This document shows positions 42,199-51,736 of a DNA stretch of 64,000 nucleotides, in pieces. Each line of letters begins with the position of its first letter. The first letter of the stretch is position 1. The DNA is from Oscillospiraceae bacterium (lineage in GTDB: Bacteria > Bacillota > Clostridia > Oscillospirales > SIG627), in NCBI GenBank assembly GCA_015063985.1, contig SVTC01000001.1, forward strand, positions 108,311 to 172,310, given 5' to 3'. The position numbers and the translations under genes are program-made. Under the pieces are notes generated by a model, which worked only from the letters and a program-made list of their open reading frames with translations, was not told the origin of the DNA and searched no databases.

Positions 42199-43212
42199 AT
42201 GAAGATACATTTGAATTTAGGCGAGGCAAGCTACGATATAGTTGTTGAAAGAGGTGTCCTTGCAAGAGCCGGCGAGGAGCTCGATCTTTCCCGACGTGTC
42301 CTTGTGGTGACGGATAGCGGCGTGCCCGTCCAATATGCGAGAACAGTTGCCGATCAGTGCAAAAAGGCGATCATATGCACGGTGGAGCAGGGAGAGGGCT
42401 CAAAAAGCCTCGAGGGCTTCGGCAAGCTTCTTGAGGTGATGCTGCAAAACGGCTTTTCCAGAAGGGATTGCGTTGTAGCGGTAGGCGGAGGAGTTGTAGG
42501 CGATCTTTCGGGCTTTGCCGCCTCGGTATATATGCGGGGAATAGATTTTTACAATATCCCCACCACTCTTCTTTCCCAGATAGATTCCTCCATCGGAGGC
42601 AAGACCGCCATAAATCTCGGCGGAGTAAAAAACATCGTAGGTGCCTTTTATCAGCCGAAAAAGGTGCTTATAGATCCCGAGCTTTTATCATCTCTTCCTG
42701 CAAGACAGATCTCCAACGGTCTTGCCGAGGCGGTGAAGATGTCACTTACCTCCGACAGTGAGCTTTTTGATATCTTCGAAAACGAGGATATTGAAAGCAA
42801 TCTGGACCGTATCATAATACGCTCTCTGAACATAAAGAAAAACGTGGTGGAGCAGGACGAAAAGGAGGCGGGGCTGAGACGGATACTCAACTTCGGCCAC
42901 ACCGTCGGTCACGGCATTGAAAGCAGTGAGGGCAACAGCCGTCTGTATCACGGCGAATGCGTTGCCTTGGGTATGATCCCAATGTGCGGCGAGGATATCA
43001 GACCAAGGCTTATAGAGGTCTTGAAAAAATGCGGACTTTACAGAGAAATAGAATACGATTGGGACAAGATAACCAAAGCCGCCTTCCACGATAAAAAGGC
43101 AGACGGTGATATGGTTACCGTGACAACTGTAAAAAAAATAGGCAGCTTTGAGATGAAAAAGGTAAAATGTCTTGAAGTAATAGAAATGTCAAGGGCTTGC
43201 CTGAAAGGTTGA
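42199..43212 (+). CDS. aroB: 3-dehydroquinate synthase
   Basis: VAVGGGVVGDLSGFAASVYMRGIDFYNIPTTLLSQIDSSIGGKTAINLG. Confidence 0.97.
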   Translation: MKIHLNLGEASYDIVVERGVLARAGEELDLSRRVLVVTDSGVPVQYARTVADQCKKAIICTVEQGEGSKSLEGFGKLLEVMLQNGFSRRDCVVAVGGGVVGDLSGFAASVYMRGIDFYNIPTTLLSQIDSSIGGKTAINLGGVKNIVGAFYQPKKVLIDPELLSSLPARQISNGLAEAVKMSLTSDSELFDIFENEDIESNLDRIIIRSLNIKKNVVEQDEKEAGLRRILNFGHTVGHGIESSEGNSRLYHGECVALGMIPMCGEDIRPRLIEVLKKCGLYREIEYDWDKITKAAFHDKKADGDMVTVTTVKKIGSFEMKKVKCLEVIEMSRACLKG

Positions 43213-43216
43213 AGAA

Positions 43217-44305
43217 ATGAAAAACACCTTCGGAAACAGCGTGGCGGTTACAATATTCGGAGAAAGCCACGGAGAATATATCGGCGCCGTTATCGACGGA
43301 CTTGCACCGGGAATAAAGGTTGACAGAGAATATATCGCTCATATGCTCACTCTGCGCCGTCCCGACGGAAAAATATCCACACCCCGAAAGGAAAAGGATG
43401 AATTCAAAATAATAAGCGGAGTGGTGGAGGATACCACCACGGGAACTCCCGTGACTCTGCTTATCCCCAATGAAAACGTAAAGAGCGGTGATTACTCCGA
43501 AATGAGGACCGTTGCACGCCCTTCTCACGCCGACTACACCGCAGAGTGTAAGTATCACGGCTATCAGGACTCCAGGGGGGGCGGACATTTCAGCGGACGC
43601 ATCACCGCGGCTCTGGTTGCCGCAGGAGCGATATGTAAATTCGCTCTGGAGCAAAAGGGCATCCGTATAGGCAGCCACGTGAAAAAATGTGCGGGAGTAG
43701 AGGATCGGGACTTTCAGGATCTTCTTTGGGATATAGAAACTCTTAACCAAAAGACCTTTGCGGTGCTTAACGAGGAGAAGGGCGAAAAAATGCGAAAGGC
43801 CATTCTTGAAGCGGCATCGGAGGGGGACAGTGTCGGCGGAGTAGTCGAGACCGCCGTTGTGGGTATGCCCCAAGGCGTTGGAGAGCCCTGGTTTGATTCG
43901 TTGGAGAGCGTGCTTTCCCATATGCTTTTCTCCATTCCCGCGGTCAAGGGAGTTGAATTCGGCGCAGGCTTTAAGATCAGCGATATGCGCGGAAGTCAGG
44001 CGAACGATCCGATGGGAATAGCGGGAGACAGAGTATACACCGTTACAAATAACAACGGAGGAATAAACGGTGGTATTACCAACGGTATGCCAATTGTATT
44101 CCGCACTGCAATAAAGCCCACGCCAACCATATTCAAGCCTCAGAGCACGGTGGATTTCAAAACAATGACCGAGAGGGTTCTTGAGCCCAAGGGAAGACAC
44201 GATCCCGCAATAGTACACCGCGCAAGAGTGGTGCAGGATGCGGCGACGGCTATAGCTTTGTGCGATGCTTTGGCAATGCGCTTCGGTACGGATTGGCTAA
44301 AATAA
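43217..44305 (+). CDS. aroC: Chorismate synthase
   Basis: VTIFGESHGEYIGAVIDGLAPG, RPSHADYTAECKYHGYQDSRGGGHFSGR. Confidence 0.97.
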   Translation: MKNTFGNSVAVTIFGESHGEYIGAVIDGLAPGIKVDREYIAHMLTLRRPDGKISTPRKEKDEFKIISGVVEDTTTGTPVTLLIPNENVKSGDYSEMRTVARPSHADYTAECKYHGYQDSRGGGHFSGRITAALVAAGAICKFALEQKGIRIGSHVKKCAGVEDRDFQDLLWDIETLNQKTFAVLNEEKGEKMRKAILEAASEGDSVGGVVETAVVGMPQGVGEPWFDSLESVLSHMLFSIPAVKGVEFGAGFKISDMRGSQANDPMGIAGDRVYTVTNNNGGINGGITNGMPIVFRTAIKPTPTIFKPQSTVDFKTMTERVLEPKGRHDPAIVHRARVVQDAATAIALCDALAMRFGTDWLK

Positions 44306-44324
44306 GTTTTACAGGTAACAGCAA

Positions 44325-45572
44325 ATGAAACACTACGGTTGTATAGGAAAAAAGCTTACCCATAGCTTCTCAAAGGAGATCCATAAGGAGCTTGCGGATT
44401 ACGAATATAAGCTCATTGAGCTTGGAGAGGATGAGATCGGGCCTTTTTTTGAGAAAAGGGATTTTGAAGCCATCAACGTTACCATACCCTATAAGCAAAG
44501 GGTGATCCCGTATCTTGATAAGGTTAGCGATATAGCAAGGCGCATAGGAGCGGTAAACACCATAGTCAATAAAAAGGGCTCTCTTTACGGCTATAATACG
44601 GACTATTACGGAATGAAGGCTCTTATAGAAAGGGTCGGTCTGGTGCTCGAGGGAAAAAAGGTGCTGGTGCTCGGTACGGGCGGAACGAGCAAGACTGCCC
44701 GTGTGGTAGCCGCTGATATGGGAGCCGAAAGCGTACTTACCGTCAGCAGAAAAAAGACCGATGAATATATCAGCTATGACGATGCTCGGGCTATCCACAA
44801 CGACGCCGAGATAATAATCAACACCACTCCGTCGGGAATGTATCCCGACGTTGATTCCAAGCCCATTGATATTGCTCCCTTTTTTAAGCTTGAGGGTGTG
44901 ATAGATGCAGTATACAACCCGCTCTGCACAAATCTTGTGCTGGATGCAAGAAAGAGAGGCATTAAGGCCGAGGGCGGTCTTTATATGCTGGTAATGCAGG
45001 CAGTGGTTGCGGTTGAAAGGTTTTTGGATATCAAGATAGAAAAAAGCAGAGCCGACAGTGTATTTGCATCTGTTTTTGCCTCAAAGGAAAACCTGGTATT
45101 AACGGGAATGCCCGGAAGCGGAAAAAGCACGGTGGGAGCTCTGATCAATATAGAGGGATTTGAGCTTATTGATACTGACAGAGAAATCGAAAAGCGTTGC
45201 GGATGCAGTATAAAGGAGCTTATAGCCGCAAAGGGCGAGGTGTGTTTTCGCGATCTTGAAACGGAGGTCATCAGGGACGTATCCTCGAAAACGGGAAGGA
45301 TAATCTCCACCGGCGGCGGTGCCATACTAAGGGAGGAAAACGTAAGAAGCCTCAAGCAAAACGGAAAGCTTTTTTTTATAGATGCCGAGCTTTCAAGGCT
45401 TAAGGCAAGTGATGACAGACCTCTTTCCGATACGGCGGATAAGCTGACAAGGCTTTACAACGAAAGAATAGATATATACAAAGCCACCTCCGACGTAAGG
45501 GTCCCCGATCTTGCCACTGCTGCTAAAGAGGCGGAATACATTTTACAAAAGCGAATGGAGCTGATACCGTGA
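44325..45572 (+). CDS. Bifunctional shikimate dehydrogenase (AroE)-shikimate kinase (AroK) fusion
   Basis: AroE: KLTHSFSKEIHKEL, NVTIPYKQRVIPYLD, VLGTGGTSKTARV; AroK: LTGMPGSGKSTVGALI, IDTDREIEKRCGCSI, IISTGGGAILRE. Confidence 0.92.
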   Translation: MKHYGCIGKKLTHSFSKEIHKELADYEYKLIELGEDEIGPFFEKRDFEAINVTIPYKQRVIPYLDKVSDIARRIGAVNTIVNKKGSLYGYNTDYYGMKALIERVGLVLEGKKVLVLGTGGTSKTARVVAADMGAESVLTVSRKKTDEYISYDDARAIHNDAEIIINTTPSGMYPDVDSKPIDIAPFFKLEGVIDAVYNPLCTNLVLDARKRGIKAEGGLYMLVMQAVVAVERFLDIKIEKSRADSVFASVFASKENLVLTGMPGSGKSTVGALINIEGFELIDTDREIEKRCGCSIKELIAAKGEVCFRDLETEVIRDVSSKTGRIISTGGGAILREENVRSLKQNGKLFFIDAELSRLKASDDRPLSDTADKLTRLYNERIDIYKATSDVRVPDLATAAKEAEYILQKRMELIP

Positions 45573-45997
45573 AAATATTTGTTATCAACGGGCCCAATCT
45601 GAATATGCTGGGCATAAGAGAGCCCGATCACTACGGGAAAGAGACCTACAGCGATCTTGTGGAAATGATAAAGGAGCATTGCCGCCAAAAGGGTATCGAG
45701 GCGGAGATTTATCAGTCCAATCACGAGGGCGATCTTGTGGACAAGATACAAGCCGCTTACAATAATGCCGACGGCATAGTTATAAATCCGGGCGCCTATA
45801 CCCATACCAGTATCGCTATTTTGGATGCGGTGAAATCCGTTAATATTCCGACCGTAGAGGTGCATATCTCAAGGGTGGAGGAGCGTGAGGATTTCCGTCA
45901 GATAAGCTATATAAGGCTTGCTTGCGTAAAGACCATAACCGGTCACGGATTGAAGGGATATCTTGAGGCAATTGATTTTCTGGCCGAGGATAAATAA
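45569..45997 (+). CDS. aroQ: Type II 3-dehydroquinate dehydratase
   Basis: FVINGPNLNMLGIREPDHYG, YQSNHEGDLVDKIQ, INPGAYTHTSIAILDA. Confidence 0.97.
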   Translation: MKIFVINGPNLNMLGIREPDHYGKETYSDLVEMIKEHCRQKGIEAEIYQSNHEGDLVDKIQAAYNNADGIVINPGAYTHTSIAILDAVKSVNIPTVEVHISRVEEREDFRQISYIRLACVKTITGHGLKGYLEAIDFLAEDK

Positions 45998-47200
45998 ATG
46001 ATAGCAAACATCTCACCTTTTAAGCTTAAGGGCTCGGTGGATGCCCCGCCCTCGAAAAGCATGGCGCACAGATACCTTATCGGTGCGGCGCTCTCGGGGC
46101 AAAAATGCACCCTTTCCGGAATTGATTACAGCGAGGATTTTCTTGCAACGGCAGACTGTCTTGCCGCGCTTGGCGTTAAAATAACAAAGAACGAGGACTC
46201 GGTTGAGATAGATCCCAAGGGCTTTATGAAGGTAAAAGCCCCGATCCTGGAGTGCAGAGAAAGCGGCAGCACCTTCAGATTCTTTATTCCTTTGGCGCTT
46301 TGCCTGGGTGAAAGAGTGGTGCTGCACGGCAGTGAAAGGCTTCTTGCAAGACCCCTTGACGTTTATGAAAGGATCTGCCTTGACGAGGGCTTTTACTTTA
46401 AAAAAGGTAGTAATACCTTTACTGTTTGCGGATATCTTAAGCATACCGACTTCAAGGTTCGGGGAGATATAAGCAGCCAGTTTATAACGGGACTGATCTT
46501 TGCCTTGGTCTATCTTGGCAAGGGAGGTGCGGTGGAGATAATCCCTCCCTTCGAGAGCAGATCTTATATCGACCTTACCATATCGGCACTTGCCTCCTTC
46601 GGTGCCAATGTGAAATTTACAGATCCATACAGAATAGAGATCACCCCGTCAAGGCTTGGAGCTTTCTCGGGCAGGATCGAGGGTGATTGCTCAAATGCGG
46701 CGTTTTTGGAAGCCTTCAATCATCTTGGCTCTGAGGTGAAAATAGGTAACTTAAAGCCGGACACCCTTCAGGGCGACAGGGTTTACTCCGAAAATTTTAA
46801 GCTTATCTCAGAGGGGATGCCCACCGTCGACGTGTCTGACTGTCCCGACCTTGCCCCCGTTATGTTTGCCCTTGCCGCAATGAAAAACGGTGCGGTCTTT
46901 ACGGGAACCGATCGCTTGAAGTCAAAGGAGAGCGACCGCGGAGCCGCAATGCACGAGGAGCTTAAAAGACTTGGCGGCGGACTTGTTTTCGGAGATAATT
47001 CAATAACAGTGCCAAAGCAGACTCTGTCCTATAAGGGAGAGCCCATCGACGGACACAACGATCACCGTATCGTAATGGCTATGTCGGTCATACTTTCTCA
47101 AACGGGCGGTGTGATAAACGGGGCGGAGGCTATAAAAAAGAGCTACCCCGGATTTTTTAGTGATATAATCGCTCTCGGAGCAAAGGTGGAATTAAAATGA
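45998..47200 (+). CDS. aroA: 3-phosphoshikimate 1-carboxyvinyltransferase
   Basis: DAPPSKSMAHRYLIGAALS, ESGSTFRFFIPLAL, LKSKESDRGAAMHEELKRLGG, DGHNDHRIVMAM. Confidence 0.96.
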   Translation: MIANISPFKLKGSVDAPPSKSMAHRYLIGAALSGQKCTLSGIDYSEDFLATADCLAALGVKITKNEDSVEIDPKGFMKVKAPILECRESGSTFRFFIPLALCLGERVVLHGSERLLARPLDVYERICLDEGFYFKKGSNTFTVCGYLKHTDFKVRGDISSQFITGLIFALVYLGKGGAVEIIPPFESRSYIDLTISALASFGANVKFTDPYRIEITPSRLGAFSGRIEGDCSNAAFLEAFNHLGSEVKIGNLKPDTLQGDRVYSENFKLISEGMPTVDVSDCPDLAPVMFALAAMKNGAVFTGTDRLKSKESDRGAAMHEELKRLGGGLVFGDNSITVPKQTLSYKGEPIDGHNDHRIVMAMSVILSQTGGVINGAEAIKKSYPGFFSDIIALGAKVELK

Positions 47201-48054
47201 TTGTAGACGTTAGTAAAAAAATTCTTATAGTCGGCCTGGGACTTTTGGGCGGAAGCTATGCCAAGGTGTTAAAGCGCTTTGGATTCCATATAAGCGCCAT
47301 TACTCTGGAGCAAAGCTCTATAGACTATGCCTTGAGGGAGGGCCTTATAGACGAAGGCTCTGTAAGTATTGACGAAAGGCTTGTAAAAGAGGCGGATCTT
47401 GTTATTTTCGCTCTCTACCCCCACGTTTTCGTGGAATGGATAGAAAAGAATCAGCATCTTTTTAAAAGCGGTGCACTTATAACCGATGTGACCGGTGTTA
47501 AGGGCAGCATAGTATATAAGATCCAGGAAATGCTTCGCGAGGACGTGGAGTTTATTGCAGCCCATCCTATGGCGGGAAGGGAGGTCTCGGGCGTGGAAAA
47601 CAGCACCGATAAAATGTTTGTCGGCGCAAACTACATAGTGACCCCCACCGAGAAAAACACTCCCGAGGCTGTAAGCACCTGTATGGAGCTGGGGAGACTG
47701 TTGGGCTTTTCCAACGTTACCACCCTTTCTCCCGAGGAGCACGATGAAATGATCGGCTTTCTCTCTCAGCTTACGCATTGCATCGCCATTACTCTGATGA
47801 CCTGCAACGATAAGGAGAATATGGAAAGATTCACCGGTGACTCCTTCAGGGATCTTACCAGGATCGCAAGGATCAACGATCTTATGTGGAGCGAGCTTTT
47901 CGTTGCAAATAAGCCTGCTCTTGTTGAACAGATGGATCTTTTCATAAATAAGTTCAACGATCTTAAAAGAATGCTGGAGCAAGAGGATATAGAGGGTATG
48001 AGGCAGATGATGCGCCATTCTACCCAAAGACGTGCTCTTTTCGATAAGAAGTAA
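47197..48054 (+). CDS. tyrA: Prephenate dehydrogenase
   Basis: ILIVGLGLLGGSYAKVLKRFG, TDVTGVKGSIV, FIAAHPMAGREVSGVENS. Confidence 0.95.
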   Translation: MIVDVSKKILIVGLGLLGGSYAKVLKRFGFHISAITLEQSSIDYALREGLIDEGSVSIDERLVKEADLVIFALYPHVFVEWIEKNQHLFKSGALITDVTGVKGSIVYKIQEMLREDVEFIAAHPMAGREVSGVENSTDKMFVGANYIVTPTEKNTPEAVSTCMELGRLLGFSNVTTLSPEEHDEMIGFLSQLTHCIAITLMTCNDKENMERFTGDSFRDLTRIARINDLMWSELFVANKPALVEQMDLFINKFNDLKRMLEQEDIEGMRQMMRHSTQRRALFDKK

Positions 48055-48067
48055 CGGAGGCCGAAAA

Positions 48068-48535
48068 ATGATAAGAATGGCACTGGAAAAGGATATACCA
48101 AAGCTTGGAGATCTTCTTGAGCAGGTGGATCTTGTCCATCACAGGGGCAGACCCGATATATTCAAGGTCGGCAGAAAATATTCCGATAGCGAGCTTTTTG
48201 AGCTTTTAAAGGACGGTAGCCGCCCCATACTTGTTTCCGTGGATGAAAATGATGTTGTTATGGGCTACTGCTTTTGCATTTATCAGCAGCATTTTAACAA
48301 CTCTGTTCTTACCGATATAAAGACCTTGTATATCGACGACCTTTGCGTTGATGAAAAAATGCGGGGAAGGCACGTCGGTAAGGAGCTTTACGAGGCGGCG
48401 GTGGAGCTTGCAAAAAAAAGCGGCTGCTATAACCTTACACTCAATGTTTGGAGCTGTAACCCCTCCGCTATGGGCTTCTATGAGGCACAAGGACTCCTGC
48501 CCCAGAAGGTGGGTATGGAGCTGATATTGAAATAA
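48068..48535 (+). CDS. GNAT family N-acetyltransferase
   Basis: LYIDDLCVDEKMRGRHVGKELYEAAVELAKKSGCYNLTLNVWSCNPSAMGFYEAQG. Confidence 0.9.
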   Translation: MIRMALEKDIPKLGDLLEQVDLVHHRGRPDIFKVGRKYSDSELFELLKDGSRPILVSVDENDVVMGYCFCIYQQHFNNSVLTDIKTLYIDDLCVDEKMRGRHVGKELYEAAVELAKKSGCYNLTLNVWSCNPSAMGFYEAQGLLPQKVGMELILK

Positions 48536-48549
48536 AAAAAGCGCTCGAA

Positions 48550-48706
48550 GAGGCACACTCCGTAAAGAAGTGTGCCTCAGTTATATTCGCCTATCGGCGA
48601 GTGATATTGCTTCGCAGTGGTATTTGGACTAAGTCCAAGTGATATTCGCTTCGCGAGTTTTATGGCGAATATAATATCACTGTGAGACCTGTCTCACAAT
48701 ATCACT
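48550..48706. repeat. Modular hairpin array, GTGATATT/AATATCAC spacer family
   Basis: GTGATATT at 48601 and 48639, GTGGTATT at 48617, AATATCAC at 48673 and 48698, each separated by a short hairpin; outer TTATATTCGC/GCGAATATAA. Confidence 0.8.
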
Positions 48707-48756
48707 TATTATTTTTATCTTTGAGATAGGTGTAATTTTAAAGTATGTAACCCACT

Positions 48757-48790
48757 ATGACACTTTCAAACCGAAAGTGTCATATTTTAT
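48757..48790. terminator. Terminator-like perfect hairpin
   Basis: ATGACACTTTC-aaacc-GAAAGTGTCATATTTT. Confidence 0.6.
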
Positions 48791-48802
48791 ATAAAAAGAA
48801 AA

Positions 48803-48848
48803 TTGGGAGAACACTTCTTTACGAAGCGTCTCCCAAGGGAGCTTTTTT
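48803..48848. terminator. Hairpin at 3' end of folC
   Basis: TTGGGAGA...TCTCCCAA stem. Confidence 0.5.
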
Positions 48849-50119
48849 CAGTGTTTTTTCAGTGAGTCTATTACCTCGGAATACATATACAGCGAGCCTA
48901 AGCAAAGCAGGGCTCGGTTTTCTTTTTTTGCCTCCGAAACGGCTTTTTTTACCGCCTCGTCCACGGTATCGAAGCCTTCGGCGCATATATCGTTTTCTCT
49001 GAAGACCTTTGCGTACTCCTCTGCCTTGAGGCTTCGGGGGTTGTCGGGAGTGATGCAGAACACCTTTGAGGCTATGCCGCTTATTTTTTTTGCCATGTAG
49101 CGATAGTCCTTGTCTGCCATAACGCCCGTTAAGACCAGGAGCTTTTCGTTTTTAAAGTAGAGCTTGGTGCTTTCCACGGCGGCATCTATTCCCTGGGGAT
49201 TGTGACCACCGTCACAGATCACGATTGGGGAGTCCTGCACCTTCTCGTATCTTGCGTGCCATACCGTTGAGGCTATTCCATCCTTTACGGCACTGTTGGA
49301 AATATCAAATCCTTTGACCTTGAGCAGCTTTATTGCGGCAAGGACGTTTTCAAGATTGTTCACCTGATAGCTTCCGAGAAGGGGGAGAGTTATTTCGCCA
49401 AGCTCCTCGGACCTTAAGGTGGTATGGCTGAGCTCAAAGGAGATAGGCGTAAGCTCGCTTCTGTTGGGAATATGCATCCTTGCATTTTCCGCTTTTGCCT
49501 TTTCTCTTATGACTCCTTCGGCTTCGGGGCTGTCTCCGCACCAGAGCAGATCACAGCCTTCTTTTATGATTCCCGCTTTTTCTGCGGCGATCTTTTCCTC
49601 GGTGTCGCCCAAAAAGGCAGCGTGATCTATGGCAATGCCCGTTATTACTCCGAGAAGGGGAGAGGGGATGACGTTGGTGGAGTCCAGCCTTCCGCCCATT
49701 CCGCACTCCAGCACCACTACGTCGCATTCCTCTTGGCTGAAATAGTCCATCGCAAGAGCGGTGATGAGCTCGAATTCCGTGGGATGGTCCTCCATCTTCT
49801 CGGCGAGAGGACGTATTTTTTCGGTGAGTGCGGCAAGGGTATCGTCGGGAATATCATTTCCGTTTATCTTCATTCTTTCGTTGAAGCGCAGAATATAGGG
49901 AGAGGTGTACGTGCCAACCTTGTACCCCGCTTTTGTGAGCACGGAGGAGAGCATAGAGCAAAAGGAGCCCTTTCCGTTTGTGCCCGCCACGTGTATGAAC
50001 CTCAGCTTGCTCTGAGGGTCACCCAAGGCCTTTAAAAGCTCACGGGTCCTGGAAAGCCCGGGCTTCGAGCCCTGCCAACAGTTTTTGTGGATGTACTCCA
50101 AGGCTTGTAGGTAGTTCAT
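48848..50119 (-). CDS. folC: Folylpolyglutamate synthase/dihydrofolate synthase
   Basis: FIHVAGTNGKGSFCSMLSSVLTKAGYKVGTYTSPYI, VVLECGMGGRLDSTNVI, DGGHNPQGIDA. Confidence 0.95.
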   Translation of the reverse strand: MNYLQALEYIHKNCWQGSKPGLSRTRELLKALGDPQSKLRFIHVAGTNGKGSFCSMLSSVLTKAGYKVGTYTSPYILRFNERMKINGNDIPDDTLAALTEKIRPLAEKMEDHPTEFELITALAMDYFSQEECDVVVLECGMGGRLDSTNVIPSPLLGVITGIAIDHAAFLGDTEEKIAAEKAGIIKEGCDLLWCGDSPEAEGVIREKAKAENARMHIPNRSELTPISFELSHTTLRSEELGEITLPLLGSYQVNNLENVLAAIKLLKVKGFDISNSAVKDGIASTVWHARYEKVQDSPIVICDGGHNPQGIDAAVESTKLYFKNEKLLVLTGVMADKDYRYMAKKISGIASKVFCITPDNPRSLKAEEYAKVFRENDICAEGFDTVDEAVKKAVSEAKKENRALLCLGSLYMYSEVIDSLKKH

Positions 50120-50652
50120 TTTTTCTCCTTTGCGGTGATTTTTCCAAGCTCTTTTGTGAAGGCTTTGTTCTTGCCGAGAAAATATAACACTCCCGCCTCC
50201 GCAACGGCGGTGATAAGATATATTCCCGCTCTTAAAAGCAATGTGGCAAAAAAGGGCGAGCCGTAGAATATTACTATTCCCAGAGTCTTGAGCGCCACAG
50301 AGCCGATCAGGTGCCCTGCAAGGACTGCAAATACAGCCTTTGCCGCGGCGTGGTCCTTTGCACATTTTGCCGCTATTCCGCCGCAAAGCCCCACCGCTGC
50401 GGCTCCTAAGGTTATCAATGGGTTTATGGCATAGCCCACAAGAATGCATCCCACAAGGTCTGCCACGGTCGCTACCGCGGCGGCGGGGATGGGTCCTAAG
50501 TATATGGCGGCAATAAGTATCGGCAGATTCTCAAAGCTTATTCTGAAGCTTTGGGTTATGTTGATAGCCAGATACTTGCCCAGAATAATGCTCAGTGCCG
50601 CCAAAAGGGCACAAATGCTGATGTATATCAGCCCTTTTAAATTTTTGCTCAT
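50116..50652 (-). CDS. folT: Folate ECF transporter S component
   Basis: ~178 aa, multi-TM; FRISFENLPILIAAIYLGPIPAAAVATVADLVGCIL; next to folC and downstream of a THF riboswitch-like leader. Confidence 0.85.
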   Translation of the reverse strand: MSKNLKGLIYISICALLAALSIILGKYLAINITQSFRISFENLPILIAAIYLGPIPAAAVATVADLVGCILVGYAINPLITLGAAAVGLCGGIAAKCAKDHAAAKAVFAVLAGHLIGSVALKTLGIVIFYGSPFFATLLLRAGIYLITAVAEAGVLYFLGKNKAFTKELGKITAKEKK

Positions 50653-50716
50653 AAATATAAAAACCTCCTTTGCAGATGATCTACGGCCGCAAAAGAGGAC
50701 AAAAGTTCCTTATGTG

Positions 50717-50813
50717 GCAGCGGGATGCGAAGCCTCGACCGCAAGAATACTTTTCGTCCGCCCGTCAACTCCCCGTACGAGGCGGCACTTAACGCCGATG
50801 CTTCTACTCTGCT
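50717..50813 (-). promoter_or_regulatory. THF riboswitch-like leader of folT-folC
   Basis: Minus strand: GCAGAGTAGAAGCATCGGCGTTAAGTGCCGCC...CGGTCGAGGCTTCGCATCCCGCTGC resembles the THF riboswitch consensus (GAGUAGA...GCGUUAAGUG...GCAUCCGCUC). Confidence 0.8.
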
Positions 50814-50935
50814 TATGAACGTATTCATATTTTACCACTGTTGTTGAAAAAAATCAATAGCTTTGAAAAAAATCGGTTGATATATTCCTCAGCTTGTGGT
50901 AAAATGATCATATAAACCTTTCGGAGGACTAAAAT

Positions 50936-51736
50936 ATGAAAATTCAAAAGAGAGCACCCATAGGACTTTTCGAGAAAAAGGACGGCTTTATCTGTGATAT
51001 GGACGGTGTTATATATCACGGCGACAGACTTCTTGACGGCGTAAAGGAATTTGTGGACAGACTCAACAGCGAGAATAAAAAGTTTTTGTTTCTTACCAAT
51101 TCCAGCGAAAGATCTCCCCGTGAGCTTCAGCAGAAGCTGGATAGAATGGGGCTTCAGGTGGATGAGAGCCATTTTTATACCTCCGCTCTTGCCACTGCCG
51201 CTTTTCTGAAAAGCCAGAGCCCCGGATGCAGTGCTTACGTTATCGGTGAGCCCGGTCTTGTTTACGCTCTTTACGATGCCGGTATTACTATGAACGATTG
51301 CGATCCCGATTACGTGGTGGTGGGCGAGACCCGTACCTATAACTATGAAAAGGTTGAGCACGCGGTAAGACTTGTGCTTAAGGGCGCAAAGCTTATCGGA
51401 ACAAACTCCGACCTTACGGGCCCCACCAAAAGCGGTATAGCTCCCGCCTGCAGGGCTCTTACCGCTCCCATTGAGCTTGCCACGGGTAAGCAGGCGTATT
51501 TTATCGGTAAGCCCAATCCTCTCATAATGCGTCACGCAATGGAAAAGCTGGGCTGCTCCAGCTCCAATACGGTTATTGTGGGAGACAGAATGGATACCGA
51601 TATAGTCGCGGGCATTCAGACTCAGATCGATACGGTGCTTGTGCTTTCCGGCGTTACCGATATGAATAACATCCACGATTTTCCTTACGTTCCCAAATAT
51701 ATAGTTGACGGCGTTGGAGATATTGCCAAGAGCTGA
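50936..51736 (+). CDS. HAD-IIA family hydrolase (NagD-like)
   Basis: DGFICDMDGVIYHGDRLLDGVKEFVDRL, FLTNSSERSPRELQQKLDRMG, VIVGDRMDTDIVAGIQTQIDTVLVLSGVT. Confidence 0.9.
   Translation: MKIQKRAPIGLFEKKDGFICDMDGVIYHGDRLLDGVKEFVDRLNSENKKFLFLTNSSERSPRELQQKLDRMGLQVDESHFYTSALATAAFLKSQSPGCSAYVIGEPGLVYALYDAGITMNDCDPDYVVVGETRTYNYEKVEHAVRLVLKGAKLIGTNSDLTGPTKSGIAPACRALTAPIELATGKQAYFIGKPNPLIMRHAMEKLGCSSSNTVIVGDRMDTDIVAGIQTQIDTVLVLSGVTDMNNIHDFPYVPKYIVDGVGDIAKS

Noticed and set aside
43115-44218. 367-aa minus-strand ORF opposite aroC
   Set aside because: Antisense to canonical chorismate synthase in a tight operon.
48550-48706. CRISPR-like array
   Set aside because: Repeated words are only 8 nt and invert mid-array; the intervening sequences are hairpins, not spacers.
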